This document shows positions 1-10,368 of a stretch of 47,218 nucleotides of DNA, in pieces; position 1 is the first letter of the stretch, and every line of letters begins with the position of its first letter. The translations under genes and the position numbers were made by a program. Location of the stretch: positions 1 through 47,218 of the forward strand of contig JBNKCX010000024.1 in assembly GCA_050287965.1 (NCBI GenBank), read 5' to 3'. Source of the DNA: CBFDBF01 sp050287965. Its GTDB lineage: Bacteria > Pseudomonadota > Gammaproteobacteria > Chromatiales > Chromatiaceae. Below the pieces are notes generated by a model. The model searched no databases and was not told where the DNA came from. It saw nothing but the letters and a program-made list of their open reading frames with translations.

Positions 1-28
1 GACTTTGACCCACTGGTTAGGGCATATA

Positions 29-418
29 TTAATCATCCTTTTTCTGAAGCCAATAATTTAATCGTCCATCAACGTCGTTGGCAAAATCAATGCATTTGTA
101 GCCGTATTTATTATTGATGATAGCCATATTCGACCAGTTGCTATTCATTTCGCGTTTCATTGTTTCAATGCTTAATTCTAGTCTTGCCTTTGATACTTCT
201 GCATTTGAACTCATGATTGCAATGTTAAACATTGCTGCATAATTTTCTTTTAATTTATTTCTTGTGTTCTCATCTAGCCCAGGTGCTTCGGAAGAAAACA
301 AGTAGTAAGCACTACATTCTGCTGCTTCTTGAGAAAAATTAACTAATGCTCTTTGTTCGTCATATGCTAACGAATTAATACTTAGGAAAAGCAACACTAG
401 AAAAATAACGTATTTCAT
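29..418 (-). CDS. Small secreted protein of unknown function
   Basis: The 129-residue product is not recognised. Residues 1-18 form a clear Sec signal peptide (lysine at position 2, a long hydrophobic core, cleavage probably after SLA), so the mature protein is likely periplasmic or secreted. The rest is polar and probably helical, with two cysteines (about Cys35 and Cys109) that could form a disulfide. The ATG is preceded by AGGG about nine bases upstream. The gene is visibly more AT-rich than glmS and the genes beyond it. A 9-bp inverted repeat (GTTAGGGCA at 16-24, TGCCCTAAC at 425-433) brackets it, and a palindromic element shared with the 36 kb locus lies about 20 bases upstream of the start. 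This suggests horizontally acquired cassette-like DNA. That it is a gene is fairly sure; its function is unknown. Confidence 0.6.
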   Translation of the reverse strand: MKYVIFLVLLFLSINSLAYDEQRALVNFSQEAAECSAYYLFSSEAPGLDENTRNKLKENYAAMFNIAIMSSNAEVSKARLELSIETMKREMNSNWSNMAIINNKYGYKCIDFANDVDGRLNYWLQKKDD

Positions 419-438
419 TTTATTTGCCCTAACAGGTG

Positions 439-499
439 CTTATGTGGACGGCACGTATATTGTGTTATGTAGCCGGCACAAATATTGTGATATGCCGCC
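439..499 (-). repeat. 61-bp palindrome-rich element, copy A
   Basis: Read on the minus strand this stretch aligns without gaps to 36042-36100, with about 45 of 61 positions identical by hand count. It holds two related units of about 25 bp, each with a palindromic core such as CACAA-TAT-TTGTG. It ends about 20 bases before the start of the AT-rich gene at 29-418, the same relative position and orientation as copy B before the gene at 36128. It could be a shared promoter or leader, a recombination site, or the end of a mobile element. Confidence 0.55.
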
Positions 500-932
500 A
501 GGAGTTCTATATAGGTTTTCCATATAAATACTCCAACGGGTTTAAGCGATCAGATCTATTCCCTGGTCCCCACACCAAATTGAATGTCTTTGGATTTACC
601 GGGAGCGGTAGCCGCGGCCGTGGCGATTCGTTCTGGCGATTGAAGGTACGAACACAGGGAGAACCCCCCTCGGGGAGGGTTGAAATGAGGGCGCGCAGGA
701 TCGCGTGAGAAATTCTACGGATCTGCCTGATTAGGTTGCTCATGACCATTTCCTGTCCCTGAACACAGCCAACCAATGCCAAAACTACCTTATCTACTTT
801 ACGGGAACAACCCTCTTCGGGTTTGCCTCGAATCCCGGAAAAATCAGGGTCAGTACAAAGGAAGGCGGGCGCGGCCCGCCCTACTGATGGCTATCGACTA
901 AATAGTGAACCCGCAGCACCCTTTTTTCGGCG
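500..932. other. Gene-poor stretch downstream of glmS
   Basis: No convincing gene is present. Two overlapping open frames on opposite strands (about 436-708 and 507-782) have arginine- and proline-rich translations without recognisable motifs or ribosome sites. A 17-nt hairpin, GGCGGGC-GCG-GCCCGCC, lies at 864-880. On the glmS strand it is not followed by a T run, so it is a weak terminator candidate; the same module recurs at 4332-4348. Confidence 0.5.
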
Positions 933-2759
933 TTATTCCACCGTAACGGACTTGGCCAGATTTCGCGGCTGATCCACATCCGTCCCCTTCAGTACCGCTA
1001 CGTGGTAGGCGAGCAGTTGCAGGGGCACGCTGTAGACGATGGGCGCGGTGGAGGGACAGATGTCGGAGAGGGTGAGGTTCTTGTAGTTGTCGAGATCGAT
1101 CTTCACCGCGTGGTCGCTGAACAGGAACAGCTCGCCGCCGCGGGCCCGCACTTCCTGCAGATTGGAGAGCACCTTCTCCAGCAGAGGGTCGTCCGGCAGG
1201 GCGCAGACCACCGGCATGTTGGCGTCCACCAATGCCAGGGGGCCGTGTTTGAGTTCCCCCGCGGGATAGGCCTCGGCATGGATGTAGGAGATCTCCTTAA
1301 GTTTCAGCGCGCCTTCCAGGGCCACCGGGAAGAAGGTGCCGCGGCCGAGAAACAGGGCGTTCTCCTTGCTGGCGAAGTCGTTCGCCATATCGTGAATGGC
1401 GTCGCTGAGTTCCAGCACCACCTCCACCTGGCGCGGCAGGGCATGCAGCTCATCCACCAGCTCCTTCTCCCGCGACGCATCCATGCCCATGCGGCGAGCC
1501 AGGGCCAAAACCAGCAGCCGCAGTGCCACCAGCTGAGTGGTGAAGGCCTTGGTGGAAGCAACCCCGATTTCCGGCCCGGCCCGTGTCATGAGCGCCACAT
1601 CCGATTCCCGCACCAGGGAACTCTCGGGCACGTTGCAGACAACGAGGCTGCCGAGATAGCCCTGTTTCCTGGCGCCGCGCAGAGCGGCCAGGGTATCGGC
1701 GGTCTCGCCGGACTGGGAGATGGTAAGAAACAGGGTGTCCTCCTGCACCACGGCGTTGCGGTAACGGAACTCGCTCGCCACCTCCACGTTGCAGGGGATA
1801 CCGATCTCCTCCATCCAGTAACGGGCCACATAGCCGGCATGGTAGCTGGTACCGCAGGCCACGATCTGCACCCGCCTGGTCTTGTCCAGAAGCTCCGTCG
1901 CCTTGTGGCCGAAGCTCTCTTCCAGCAGCCGCCCCTTGTGGATCCGGCCTTCCAGGGTCTCGGCGATGACCGCGGGCTGTTCGAAGATCTCCTTCAGCAT
2001 GTAGTGGCGGTAGGGACCCTTGTCCACCTCGGAAGAGGAGAGACAGGATTCCTGAACGGGCCGCTCGGCGGGAGCACCTGTTTCATCGAACACGGAGATG
2101 GCATCGCGACGGACCTCGGCGATATCCCCTTCTTCAAGAAAGATGAATCGGTTGGTGACCGGCAGCAGGGCGAAGACATCGGAGGCGATAAAATTCTCCC
2201 CCTCGCCGACACCCAGCACCAGCGGACTGCCGGAGCGGGCCACCACAATCCGTTCCGGATCGCAGGGACACATGACCGCCAGGGCATAGGCCCCCACCAG
2301 TTCGGCCGCCGCCTCCCGCACCGCCTGGAGAAAATCCGCATTCGCATCCAGTTTGTCCGCCAACAGATGGGCAATGACCTCGGTATCGGTCTCCGAGGTA
2401 AAGCGATAACCTTTCTGTTCCAGTTGCCGGCGCAGCTCGGCATGGTTCTCGATGATGCCGTTATGCACCACCGCCACCCGCTCGCCGCTGACGTGGGGAT
2501 GGGCATTGCGTTCCGCCGGCATACCGTGGGTGGCCCAACGGGTATGGGCGATGCCCAATTCACCCTGGATACTGGTTTGATCAAGCATCTCCTGCAGTGC
2601 CGCTACTTTGCCCACGGAGCGGATCCGCTGCAGGTGCCCTTCGCCATTGCGGATGGCGATGCCGGCCGAATCATAGCCCCGGTACTCAAGCCGTTTTAAC
2701 CCGTCGAGCAGATTCCGGGTGATATCCCTGTCGGCGATGGCCCCAACTATTCCACACAT
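933..2759 (-). CDS. glmS: Glutamine-fructose-6-phosphate aminotransferase (isomerizing)
   Basis: GlmS makes glucosamine-6-phosphate from fructose-6-phosphate and glutamine, the first step toward UDP-GlcNAc for peptidoglycan and lipopolysaccharide, in the cytoplasm. The 608-residue protein has the family's usual length. It opens with MCGIVGA, whose Cys2 becomes the N-terminal nucleophile of the glutaminase domain (about 1-240; HTRWATHG and NGIIEN visible). Two SIS sugar-isomerase domains follow (about 285-600; CGTSYHA, SQSGETADT, EGALKLKEISY), and the protein ends with the typical LAKSVTVE tail. glmU lies 92 bp upstream on the same strand, so the two UDP-GlcNAc genes are probably co-transcribed. 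Start and identity are secure. Confidence 0.98.
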   Translation of the reverse strand: MCGIVGAIADRDITRNLLDGLKRLEYRGYDSAGIAIRNGEGHLQRIRSVGKVAALQEMLDQTSIQGELGIAHTRWATHGMPAERNAHPHVSGERVAVVHNGIIENHAELRRQLEQKGYRFTSETDTEVIAHLLADKLDANADFLQAVREAAAELVGAYALAVMCPCDPERIVVARSGSPLVLGVGEGENFIASDVFALLPVTNRFIFLEEGDIAEVRRDAISVFDETGAPAERPVQESCLSSSEVDKGPYRHYMLKEIFEQPAVIAETLEGRIHKGRLLEESFGHKATELLDKTRRVQIVACGTSYHAGYVARYWMEEIGIPCNVEVASEFRYRNAVVQEDTLFLTISQSGETADTLAALRGARKQGYLGSLVVCNVPESSLVRESDVALMTRAGPEIGVASTKAFTTQLVALRLLVLALARRMGMDASREKELVDELHALPRQVEVVLELSDAIHDMANDFASKENALFLGRGTFFPVALEGALKLKEISYIHAEAYPAGELKHGPLALVDANMPVVCALPDDPLLEKVLSNLQEVRARGGELFLFSDHAVKIDLDNYKNLTLSDICPSTAPIVYSVPLQLLAYHVAVLKGTDVDQPRNLAKSVTVE

Positions 2760-2851
2760 GGTCTTTGTCTTTGTCCTGTTTTGTTACACATCACTCCGAA
2801 CGGAGACGATGCCTTATTATTCAATCCGTGTTGCGTAATTGGAATTGCGTA

Positions 2852-4219
2852 TCAGTCTTTGTTTTTCACCGGCCGCTTCCAGCCCTTGACGCTGACCTGC
2901 TTGGAACGGCTGAGACTGAGCATATCCGGCGGCGTGTTCTGGGTAATGGTGGAACCGGCACCGATGGTGGCGCCCGCCCCCACTTCCACCGGTGCCACCA
3001 ACTGGGTATCGGAACCGATAAAGGCGTTGTCACCGATGACGGTGCGATGTTTGTTGGCGCCGTCGTAATTGCAGGTGATGGTACCGGCGCCGATGTTGAC
3101 CGACTTGCCGACGCTGCAGTCTCCCACGTAACTGAGGTGATTGATCTTGCTGCCCGCGTCTACCTCGGATTTCTTTATCTCCACGAAATTTCCGATATGC
3201 ACACCGTCGGCGAGACCGGACTCGGGGCGGATGCGGGCAAAAGGACCGATGCGGCAGTCGCGGCCGATGACGGCCTCTTCAATGACACAGTTTTCTTTTA
3301 TATGGGTGCCTGCCGCGATACTGCTGCTGCGGATCACCGTATTGGCCCCCACCCTGACCCCGTCCCCCAGGGAGACATCACCCTCCAGCAGGACGTTGAT
3401 ATCCATATCCACATCCTGTCCGATGGTAAGGGTGCCGCGCAGATCAAACCGTGCCGGATCTTTCAGCGACAGCCCCTCCCGCATCAACCGTTCCGCCTGG
3501 CGCTGCTGATAATGCCGTTCCAGCTGGGCCAGTTGTACCCGGTCATTTACCCCCTGCACCTCATAGGGGTCGGACGGCTGTGCGGAATGGACCTGCACGC
3601 CGTCGTTAACCGCCGCTTCAACGATATCGGTAAGATAAAACTCGCCCTGGGCGTTATGGTTCTCCAGGCGGCTTATCCACTGTTCCAGGCGGGGGCGATC
3701 CACCACCAGGATACCGGTGTTGATCTCGCGGATGTTCAGTTCTTCCGGTGAGGCGTCCTTCTGTTCCACGATGCGCCGGATATGGCCGTTATCGTCACGC
3801 ACGATCCGGCCGTAACCGGTGGGGTCATCCAGCGCGACGGTCAATAACGCCAGATCGGTGCCGTTTGCGGTACCGATGAGGTCGGTAAGGGTTGCTTCGC
3901 TGATCAGGGGTACGTCGCCGTAGAGCACCAATACCCGCGCTACGTCGTCAAGGGCCGGCAGCGCCTGTTCCACCGCATGTCCGGTCCCCAGTTGCTCGGC
4001 CTGCTCCACCCAGGTGACAGGACTGTCGGGAAAGGCGGCGGGGACCTGTTCCCCGCCATGGCCGTAGACCACGGCGATGCGCGCGGGATCCAGCGCCTGC
4101 GCGGTGCTGATCACATGCTGAAGCAGCGGCCGGCCGGCGAGGGAATGCAGCACCTTCGGCAGGGAGGAACGCATCCGTGTCCCCTGGCCGGCTGCGAGAA
4201 TGACGACACCCAGATTCAT
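2852..4219 (-). CDS. glmU: Bifunctional UDP-GlcNAc pyrophosphorylase / glucosamine-1-phosphate acetyltransferase
   Basis: GlmU acetylates glucosamine-1-phosphate and then uridylylates it to UDP-GlcNAc, completing the route begun by glmS. The start at 4219 gives MNLGVVILAAGQGTRMRS, where the nucleotide-binding loop falls at residues 6-16 as in other GlmU proteins; a frame eight codons longer is possible but has no support. The N-terminal uridylyltransferase domain (about 1-230) contains YGDVPLI. The C-terminal half is a left-handed beta helix with hexapeptide repeats and the acetyltransferase signature NYDGANKHRT. The length of 455 residues is normal. Confidence 0.97.
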   Translation of the reverse strand: MNLGVVILAAGQGTRMRSSLPKVLHSLAGRPLLQHVISTAQALDPARIAVVYGHGGEQVPAAFPDSPVTWVEQAEQLGTGHAVEQALPALDDVARVLVLYGDVPLISEATLTDLIGTANGTDLALLTVALDDPTGYGRIVRDDNGHIRRIVEQKDASPEELNIREINTGILVVDRPRLEQWISRLENHNAQGEFYLTDIVEAAVNDGVQVHSAQPSDPYEVQGVNDRVQLAQLERHYQQRQAERLMREGLSLKDPARFDLRGTLTIGQDVDMDINVLLEGDVSLGDGVRVGANTVIRSSSIAAGTHIKENCVIEEAVIGRDCRIGPFARIRPESGLADGVHIGNFVEIKKSEVDAGSKINHLSYVGDCSVGKSVNIGAGTITCNYDGANKHRTVIGDNAFIGSDTQLVAPVEVGAGATIGAGSTITQNTPPDMLSLSRSKQVSVKGWKRPVKNKD

Positions 4220-4331
4220 ATTCCGTTCGATTACCCCGAGCAAGATAAAGGACCATTATACCGCGGAAAGATGAAAAAACCCGGACAGCCATTCAGCCGC
4301 GTGGCTGAGCCGGGATGACGAAAACAGGGAC

Positions 4332-4348
4332 GGCGGGCACAGCCCGCC
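4332..4348 (-). terminator. Hairpin after the FKBP gene, possible terminator
   Basis: The sequence is GGCGGGC-ACA-GCCCGCC, a perfect 7-bp stem just beyond the stop codon of the FKBP gene. On the minus strand a short CTGTTTTC follows a few bases later, so termination is plausible but not strong. The same module, with a different loop, is at 864-880 after glmS. Confidence 0.4.
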
Positions 4349-4356
4349 AGGGAGGC

Positions 4357-4836
4357 TTAATTGATGCTGCAGCTGCCGGCCGCGGGATTGATATCGGCCG
4401 GGGTGGGTTCGCGCACCTCTTTTATGTGCACCCGCACCTTAAGGGTCTTGCCGGCCAGCGGATGGTTGCCGTCCACGGTCAGTTTGCCGTCTTCGATCCG
4501 GGTGACATAGAAGGTCTTCACATCCCCGGCATCGTTCTGCATCTGGACTTCGGCCCCGACCCGCCGAAACTCCTGCGGGACATTCGCCAGTTCGTCGGTG
4601 AAGGTGAGTTCCGGATCATGCGGCCCGAAACCGTCCTCGGGAGGAACGGTCATTTCCACCATGTCGCCGGCGCATTTACCGAGCACCGCCCGGTCCATGC
4701 TGCCGATCAGCTCCTGGTCGCCACCGTGGATATAGCTGACCGGGATATCATTCTGTTCCAGCAGATTACCTTCCATATCGCTTATGGTGTAGGTGAGCGA
4801 AACGAACTTACCAGGCTGGATAATCTCTTTGGACAT
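4357..4836 (-). CDS. FKBP-type peptidyl-prolyl cis-trans isomerase, SlyD/SlpA-like
   Basis: The 159-residue protein is a member of the SlyD/SlpA branch of FKBP prolyl isomerases, cytoplasmic folding catalysts and chaperones. The FKBP core opens with VSLTYTISDMEGNLLEQND and contains the family's YIHGGDQELIGSMDRAVLGKCAGD, where the IF (insert-in-flap) domain begins after EDGFGPHD. The C-terminal beta strand TLKVRVHIKEV closes the fold. There is no His/Cys-rich metal-binding tail like that of E. coli SlyD, so it is closer to SlpA/FkpB. It lies downstream of the ATP synthase terminator and is probably a separate unit. Confidence 0.88.
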   Translation of the reverse strand: MSKEIIQPGKFVSLTYTISDMEGNLLEQNDIPVSYIHGGDQELIGSMDRAVLGKCAGDMVEMTVPPEDGFGPHDPELTFTDELANVPQEFRRVGAEVQMQNDAGDVKTFYVTRIEDGKLTVDGNHPLAGKTLKVRVHIKEVREPTPADINPAAGSCSIN

Positions 4837-4851
4837 GAAATCCTCTCTCTG

Positions 4852-4895
4852 AAAAATGATAGCCCCCTGGCAACGTTTTCGGCCACCAGGGGGCT
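4852..4895 (-). terminator. Intrinsic terminator of the ATP synthase operon
   Basis: A perfect 10-bp inverted repeat (AGCCCCCTGG at 4861-4870, CCAGGGGGCT at 4886-4895) lies just past the atpC stop. On the minus strand it is followed by ATCATTTTTC. Position, GC-rich stem and T-rich tail fit a Rho-independent terminator. Confidence 0.85.
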
Positions 4896-4914
4896 AGTCA
4901 GTATAGCAATTTTA

Positions 4915-5340
4915 TCAGCCCTTGCGCTTGCGCAACTTCTCAATCGCGCGCAGTTGCGCCACCGCCTCGGCCAGCTCCGCCTGTGCCTTGGCGTATTCAA
5001 ACTCGGCAAGTTTTCCGGCGAGCGCGTCTTCCGCCCGCTGCTTTGCCTCCAGCGCCGCGGATTCATCGAGGTCGGCGGCCCGGATGGCGGTATCGGCCAA
5101 CACCGTCACCACATGGGGCTGTATCTCCAGCATCCCGCCGGAAACGTAGAAATGCAGCATCTCCTTGCCGTTACCCTCGTCGACGCGGACATCCCCCGGG
5201 CGCAGGCGGGTGACCAGCGGGGTGTGGCGCGGCGCGATCCCAACCTCGCCCATTTCCGCCGGGGCGTGGACCATCACGGCAAGCCCTGAGTAGATCTCTC
5301 CCTCAGCACTTACGATATCCACATGTATCGTCATAGCCAC
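4915..5340 (-). CDS. atpC: F1Fo ATP synthase subunit epsilon
   Basis: Epsilon is part of the central stalk that couples rotation in Fo to catalysis in F1 and can inhibit ATP hydrolysis. The 141-residue protein has the N-terminal beta sandwich (TIHVDIVSAEGEIYSG, then GEVGIAPRHTPLVTRLRPG) and a C-terminal helical hairpin (about 90-138). The chosen GTG at 5340 has AAGGAG about nine bases upstream; an ATG two codons later is the alternative but is farther from that site. It is the last gene of the atp operon, 21 bp after atpD. Confidence 0.95.
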   Translation of the reverse strand: MAMTIHVDIVSAEGEIYSGLAVMVHAPAEMGEVGIAPRHTPLVTRLRPGDVRVDEGNGKEMLHFYVSGGMLEIQPHVVTVLADTAIRAADLDESAALEAKQRAEDALAGKLAEFEYAKAQAELAEAVAQLRAIEKLRKRKG

Positions 5341-5361
5341 CAGTCTACACTCCTTGAAGGG

Positions 5362-6735
5362 TTAATGGGCACCCTTTTCTGCGGCCTCTTCGATGGTGCC
5401 GACCATGTAAAAGGCCTGTTCCGGCAGGTGATCATACTCACCTTCCACAATGGCCTTGAAGCCGGTGATGGTGTCCTTCAGGGAAACGTACACGCCCGGC
5501 GAGCCGGTGAACACCTCCGCCACGAAGAAGGGCTGGGACAGGAAGCGCTGAATCTTGCGCGCCCGGGATACGGTCAACTTATCCTCCTCGGACAACTCAT
5601 CCATACCCAGGATGGCGATAATGTCCTTCAGCTCCTTATACCGCTGCAGGATACCCTGCACCGACCGCGCCACTTCGTAATGCTCCTGACCCACGACGTT
5701 CGGATCAAGGATACGGGAGGTGGAGTCCAGGGGATCCACCGCCGGGTAGATGCCGAGCTCGGCGATCTGTCTGGATAACACCAGGGTGGCGTCCAGGTGG
5801 GCGAAGGTGGTGGCGGGGGAAGGGTCGGTGAGGTCGTCCGCCGGTACGTACACCGCCTGGAAGGAGGTGATAGAGCCGGTGCGGGTGGAGGTGATGCGCT
5901 CCTGCAGCACGCCCATCTCCTCGGCCAGGGTCGGCTGGTAACCCACCGCGGAGGGCATGCGGCCCAGCAGCGCGGATACCTCGGTGCCGGCCAGAGTGTA
6001 ACGATAGATATTGTCGATGAACATCAGCACGTCACGCCCTTCGTCCCGGAAGTACTCGGCCATGGTGAGACCGGTCAGGGCCACGCGCACACGGTTACCG
6101 GGAGGCTCGTTCATCTGACCATAGACCAGGGCCACCTTGTCCAGCACTCCGCCTTCCTGCATCTCATGGTAGAAGTCGTTGCCCTCGCGGGTACGTTCGC
6201 CGACTCCGGCGAACACGGAGAAACCGGAATGCTCCACCGCGATGTTGCGGATCAACTCCATCAGGGTAACCGTCTTACCCACGCCGGCGCCGCCGAACAG
6301 CCCGATCTTGCCGCCCTTGGCAATGGGCATGATCAGATCGATAACCTTGATGCCGGTCTCCAGAATCTCGGTGGCGGAAGCCTGGTCCTCGAACTTGGGC
6401 GGGGCACGGTGGATAGCCATCCGTTGTTCCGCCTCCACAGCCCCCAAACCGTCCACCGGCTCTCCCAGCACGTCCATAATCCGGCCCAGGGTTGCGGTGC
6501 CCACCGGAACCGAGATGGGGGCGCCGGTATTCTCTGCTATCAGACCGCGTCGCAGACCGTCGGTGGAACCCATCGCAATGGTGCGCGCCACCCCGTCGCC
6601 CAGCTGTTGCTGTACCTCGAGGGTAAGCCCCGCCTCTTCGACCTTGAGGGCGTCATACACCTTCGGCATGGCCCCCTTGGGGAACTGGACATCGACGACC
6701 GCCCCGATGATTTCAACCACTTTTCCCGAACTCAT
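5362..6735 (-). CDS. atpD: F1Fo ATP synthase subunit beta
   Basis: The catalytic F1 subunit binds and forms ATP at the alpha/beta interfaces. The 457-residue protein shows the Walker A loop GGAGVGKT at 148-155, the GERTREGND segment, the Walker B-type strand VLMFIDNIYRYT, and the family signature PAVDPLDSTSR. Its length is normal. A 101-bp gap separates it from atpG; nothing notable was found there. Confidence 0.98.
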   Translation of the reverse strand: MSSGKVVEIIGAVVDVQFPKGAMPKVYDALKVEEAGLTLEVQQQLGDGVARTIAMGSTDGLRRGLIAENTGAPISVPVGTATLGRIMDVLGEPVDGLGAVEAEQRMAIHRAPPKFEDQASATEILETGIKVIDLIMPIAKGGKIGLFGGAGVGKTVTLMELIRNIAVEHSGFSVFAGVGERTREGNDFYHEMQEGGVLDKVALVYGQMNEPPGNRVRVALTGLTMAEYFRDEGRDVLMFIDNIYRYTLAGTEVSALLGRMPSAVGYQPTLAEEMGVLQERITSTRTGSITSFQAVYVPADDLTDPSPATTFAHLDATLVLSRQIAELGIYPAVDPLDSTSRILDPNVVGQEHYEVARSVQGILQRYKELKDIIAILGMDELSEEDKLTVSRARKIQRFLSQPFFVAEVFTGSPGVYVSLKDTITGFKAIVEGEYDHLPEQAFYMVGTIEEAAEKGAH

Positions 6736-6836
6736 TTACGGTTCCTCTTCATTCGCGATTTCGCGGACCGCACGGTTGCCCGTGTATCTACCGGCCCGAC
6801 AACATTTTTCGTAATCAGTACCCGACTCATCCAACC

Positions 6837-7700
6837 TTAAACGGCGGCGGCGCCACCCACGATCTCCGAGATCTCCTGGGTAATGGCGGCCTGACGCGCC
6901 TTGTTGTAGATAAGCTGCAATTCGTCTATCAGGTTGCCGGCGTTATCCGAGGCCGACTTCATGGCCACCATCCGCGCCGACTGTTCGCACGCGCCGTTTT
7001 CCACCACCGTCTGGAATACCAGCGATTCGATGTAGCGGAGGAGCAGCGCATCCAACACCTCTTTGGAATCCGGTTCATAGATATAGTCCCAGTGGTGGGT
7101 CAGATCATCACCCGGATCGGAGGGGATGGGCACCAGCTGTTCGATCACCGGCCGCTGGGTCATGGTGTTCACAAAGCTGTTGTAGGCGATATAGATCCGA
7201 TCCACCTCGCCCTGTTCAAAGGCGTCCAGCATCACCTTTACCGTACCGATCAGCTGCTGAATGCGGGGGCTGTCGCCCATATGGGTTATCTGCGCCAATA
7301 CCGAGCCGCCGAAGCGCCGGAAAAAACCCAACGCCTTGTTGCCGACGGTGCAGAAATCAACCTGCATACCCTCATCCATCTGCGCCTTGATATCTTTGGC
7401 CAGCATGCGAAACAGATTGCTGTTCAGGCCGCCGCAGAGGCCGCGATCGGAAGAGACCACAATGTAACCTACCCGTTTCACTTTACGGCTGGTGTCCATA
7501 AAGCTGTGTTTATATTCCGGGTGGGCATGGGAAAGATGGGCGATCACGTTGCGCATCTTATCCGCATAGGGACGCGCCGCATTCATCCGATCCTGCGCTT
7601 TGCGCATCTTGCTCGCAGCCACCATCTCCATCGCCTTGGTGATCTTCTGCGTGCTCTTGATGCTGGCGATCTTGGTGCGGATTTCTTTCGCGCCTGCCAT
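6837..7700 (-). CDS. atpG: F1Fo ATP synthase subunit gamma
   Basis: Gamma is the rotating central shaft of F1. The 287-residue protein has the conserved N-terminal helix (MAGAKEIRTKIASIKSTQKITKAMEMVAASKMRKAQ), the SDRGLCGGLN segment, and the C-terminal helix ending in the typical RQAAITQEISEIVGGAAAV. It sits between atpA (47 bp upstream) and atpD, the standard order. Confidence 0.97.
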   Translation of the reverse strand: MAGAKEIRTKIASIKSTQKITKAMEMVAASKMRKAQDRMNAARPYADKMRNVIAHLSHAHPEYKHSFMDTSRKVKRVGYIVVSSDRGLCGGLNSNLFRMLAKDIKAQMDEGMQVDFCTVGNKALGFFRRFGGSVLAQITHMGDSPRIQQLIGTVKVMLDAFEQGEVDRIYIAYNSFVNTMTQRPVIEQLVPIPSDPGDDLTHHWDYIYEPDSKEVLDALLLRYIESLVFQTVVENGACEQSARMVAMKSASDNAGNLIDELQLIYNKARQAAITQEISEIVGGAAAV

Positions 7701-7747
7701 CTCTTTTTCCCGTTCCTAGTCGACCTTGATATAACTATGTAAACGAT

Positions 7748-9289
<1,542 letters not shown>

Positions 9290-9302
9290 GGTGGCTTCTC
9301 GC

Positions 9303-9842
9303 TTAAATTCCCAATTCGTTTGCTAGTTGTTGCAGTCTGCCTTTTATGGAACCGTCGATAACCGTGTCACCGGCGCGTATGTGCACACCGCCGATCAGGT
9401 CGGGCTCCCGTTGACTGACTATGGTGACGTCGCGGCCCAGCCGTTTCTTCAGTGCCGCCGCGATCTCCTGTTCTTGTGCCGGTTCCAGATCGAATGCCGA
9501 ATATATCTGCACCGTGATGGTCCGCAGGTGCTCATCCATCAACGACTGATACAACTCCCGGATTTCCGGCACCACGCCGACACGGCCGTTTTCCAGCAGC
9601 AGCCGGACCAGGTTGCCGCCTTCCTCATCCAGTCGCCCGCCAGCGACGGAGGTGATCAGTTCTGCTGTCTCGGCCCGATCAAACTTCGGATCGGCGACGA
9701 TCCGCGCCATGGTACTGTCCTGAATCAACGCTTCCAGAAAAGCGAGCGTGTCGGACCAGGCTTCGAGCTTTCCGGTTTCCTCGGCCCGCGCAAAGATCGC
9801 TTCTGCATAAGGGCGGGCGGTTGTGACTGCTTCTCCTGACAT
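9303..9842 (-). CDS. atpH: F1Fo ATP synthase subunit delta
   Basis: Delta joins the F1 head to the peripheral b-subunit stalk. The 179-residue protein has the expected N-terminal helical bundle (TTARPYAEAIFARAEETGKLEAW) and the C-terminal family signature around PDLIGGVHIRAGDTVIDGSIKGRLQQL. It lies 13 bp after atpF and 13 bp before atpA, so it is translated from the same operon mRNA. Confidence 0.95.
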   Translation of the reverse strand: MSGEAVTTARPYAEAIFARAEETGKLEAWSDTLAFLEALIQDSTMARIVADPKFDRAETAELITSVAGGRLDEEGGNLVRLLLENGRVGVVPEIRELYQSLMDEHLRTITVQIYSAFDLEPAQEQEIAAALKKRLGRDVTIVSQREPDLIGGVHIRAGDTVIDGSIKGRLQQLANELGI

Positions 9843-9855
9843 GCTTGCCTCAGGG

Positions 9856-10326
9856 TCAGATCTGTTTTACCAGTGAATCGATGAGTACGCGGTGGGCCTT
9901 CGCATCGATCTCTTTCTGCAGGATTTTTTCCGCGCCGATCACCGCCAGCTCCGCGACCTTTTCCCGCAACTGCTCGCGTGCACGGTTGGTCTCCTGGACG
10001 ATTTCCGCCCGGGCCGCACTTATGATGCGCTCACCTTCCGAATGCGCGTCTTCCTTGCCGGCGTCGATAATCTCCAAAGCCCGCTTCTGGGCCTGAGCCA
10101 GGATATCCGCCGCCTGCGCCTTGGCGTCATGCAACACCTCTCTGGCTCGCTCCTCGGCCAGTTCCTTTTCGTGCTGACCTCGTTCCGCCGCGGCCAGGCC
10201 GTTGGCGATCTCCTCCTTGCGTTTCTCCAGCGCATCGATGATCGGGTTCCACACGAATTTCATCGTGAACCACACGAATACCGCGAAAGAGAGAAGCTGG
10301 GCAATGAGCGTCAGGTTAATGTTCAT
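9856..10326 (-). CDS. atpF: F1Fo ATP synthase subunit b
   Basis: Subunit b is the peripheral stator stalk. The 156-residue protein has one N-terminal membrane helix (MNINLTLIAQLLSFAVFVWFTMKFVWNPI) and a long charged, alanine-rich coiled coil (about 35-130), ending in a short delta-binding segment. Length and layout match E. coli AtpF. It is separated from atpE by an unusually large and structured 150-bp gap. Confidence 0.96.
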   Translation of the reverse strand: MNINLTLIAQLLSFAVFVWFTMKFVWNPIIDALEKRKEEIANGLAAAERGQHEKELAEERAREVLHDAKAQAADILAQAQKRALEIIDAGKEDAHSEGERIISAARAEIVQETNRAREQLREKVAELAVIGAEKILQKEIDAKAHRVLIDSLVKQI

Positions 10327-10368
10327 ACCGTTTCAACCCCGTTTTCAGACAAATGCAACATCGGGTTT

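Noticed and set aside
436..782. Two overlapping open frames on opposite strands left of glmS
   Set aside because: Translations are low in order and rich in Arg, Pro and Ser, there is no ribosome site, and no transposase or other family could be recognised.
1002..2699. 565-residue open frame on the plus strand opposite glmS
   Set aside because: It is a GC-driven shadow of glmS: no recognisable motif, histidine- and glycine-rich translation, and glmS on the other strand is certain.
5797..6840. 347-residue plus-strand frame opposite atpD
   Set aside because: Shadow of the conserved atpD reading frame; no independent evidence.
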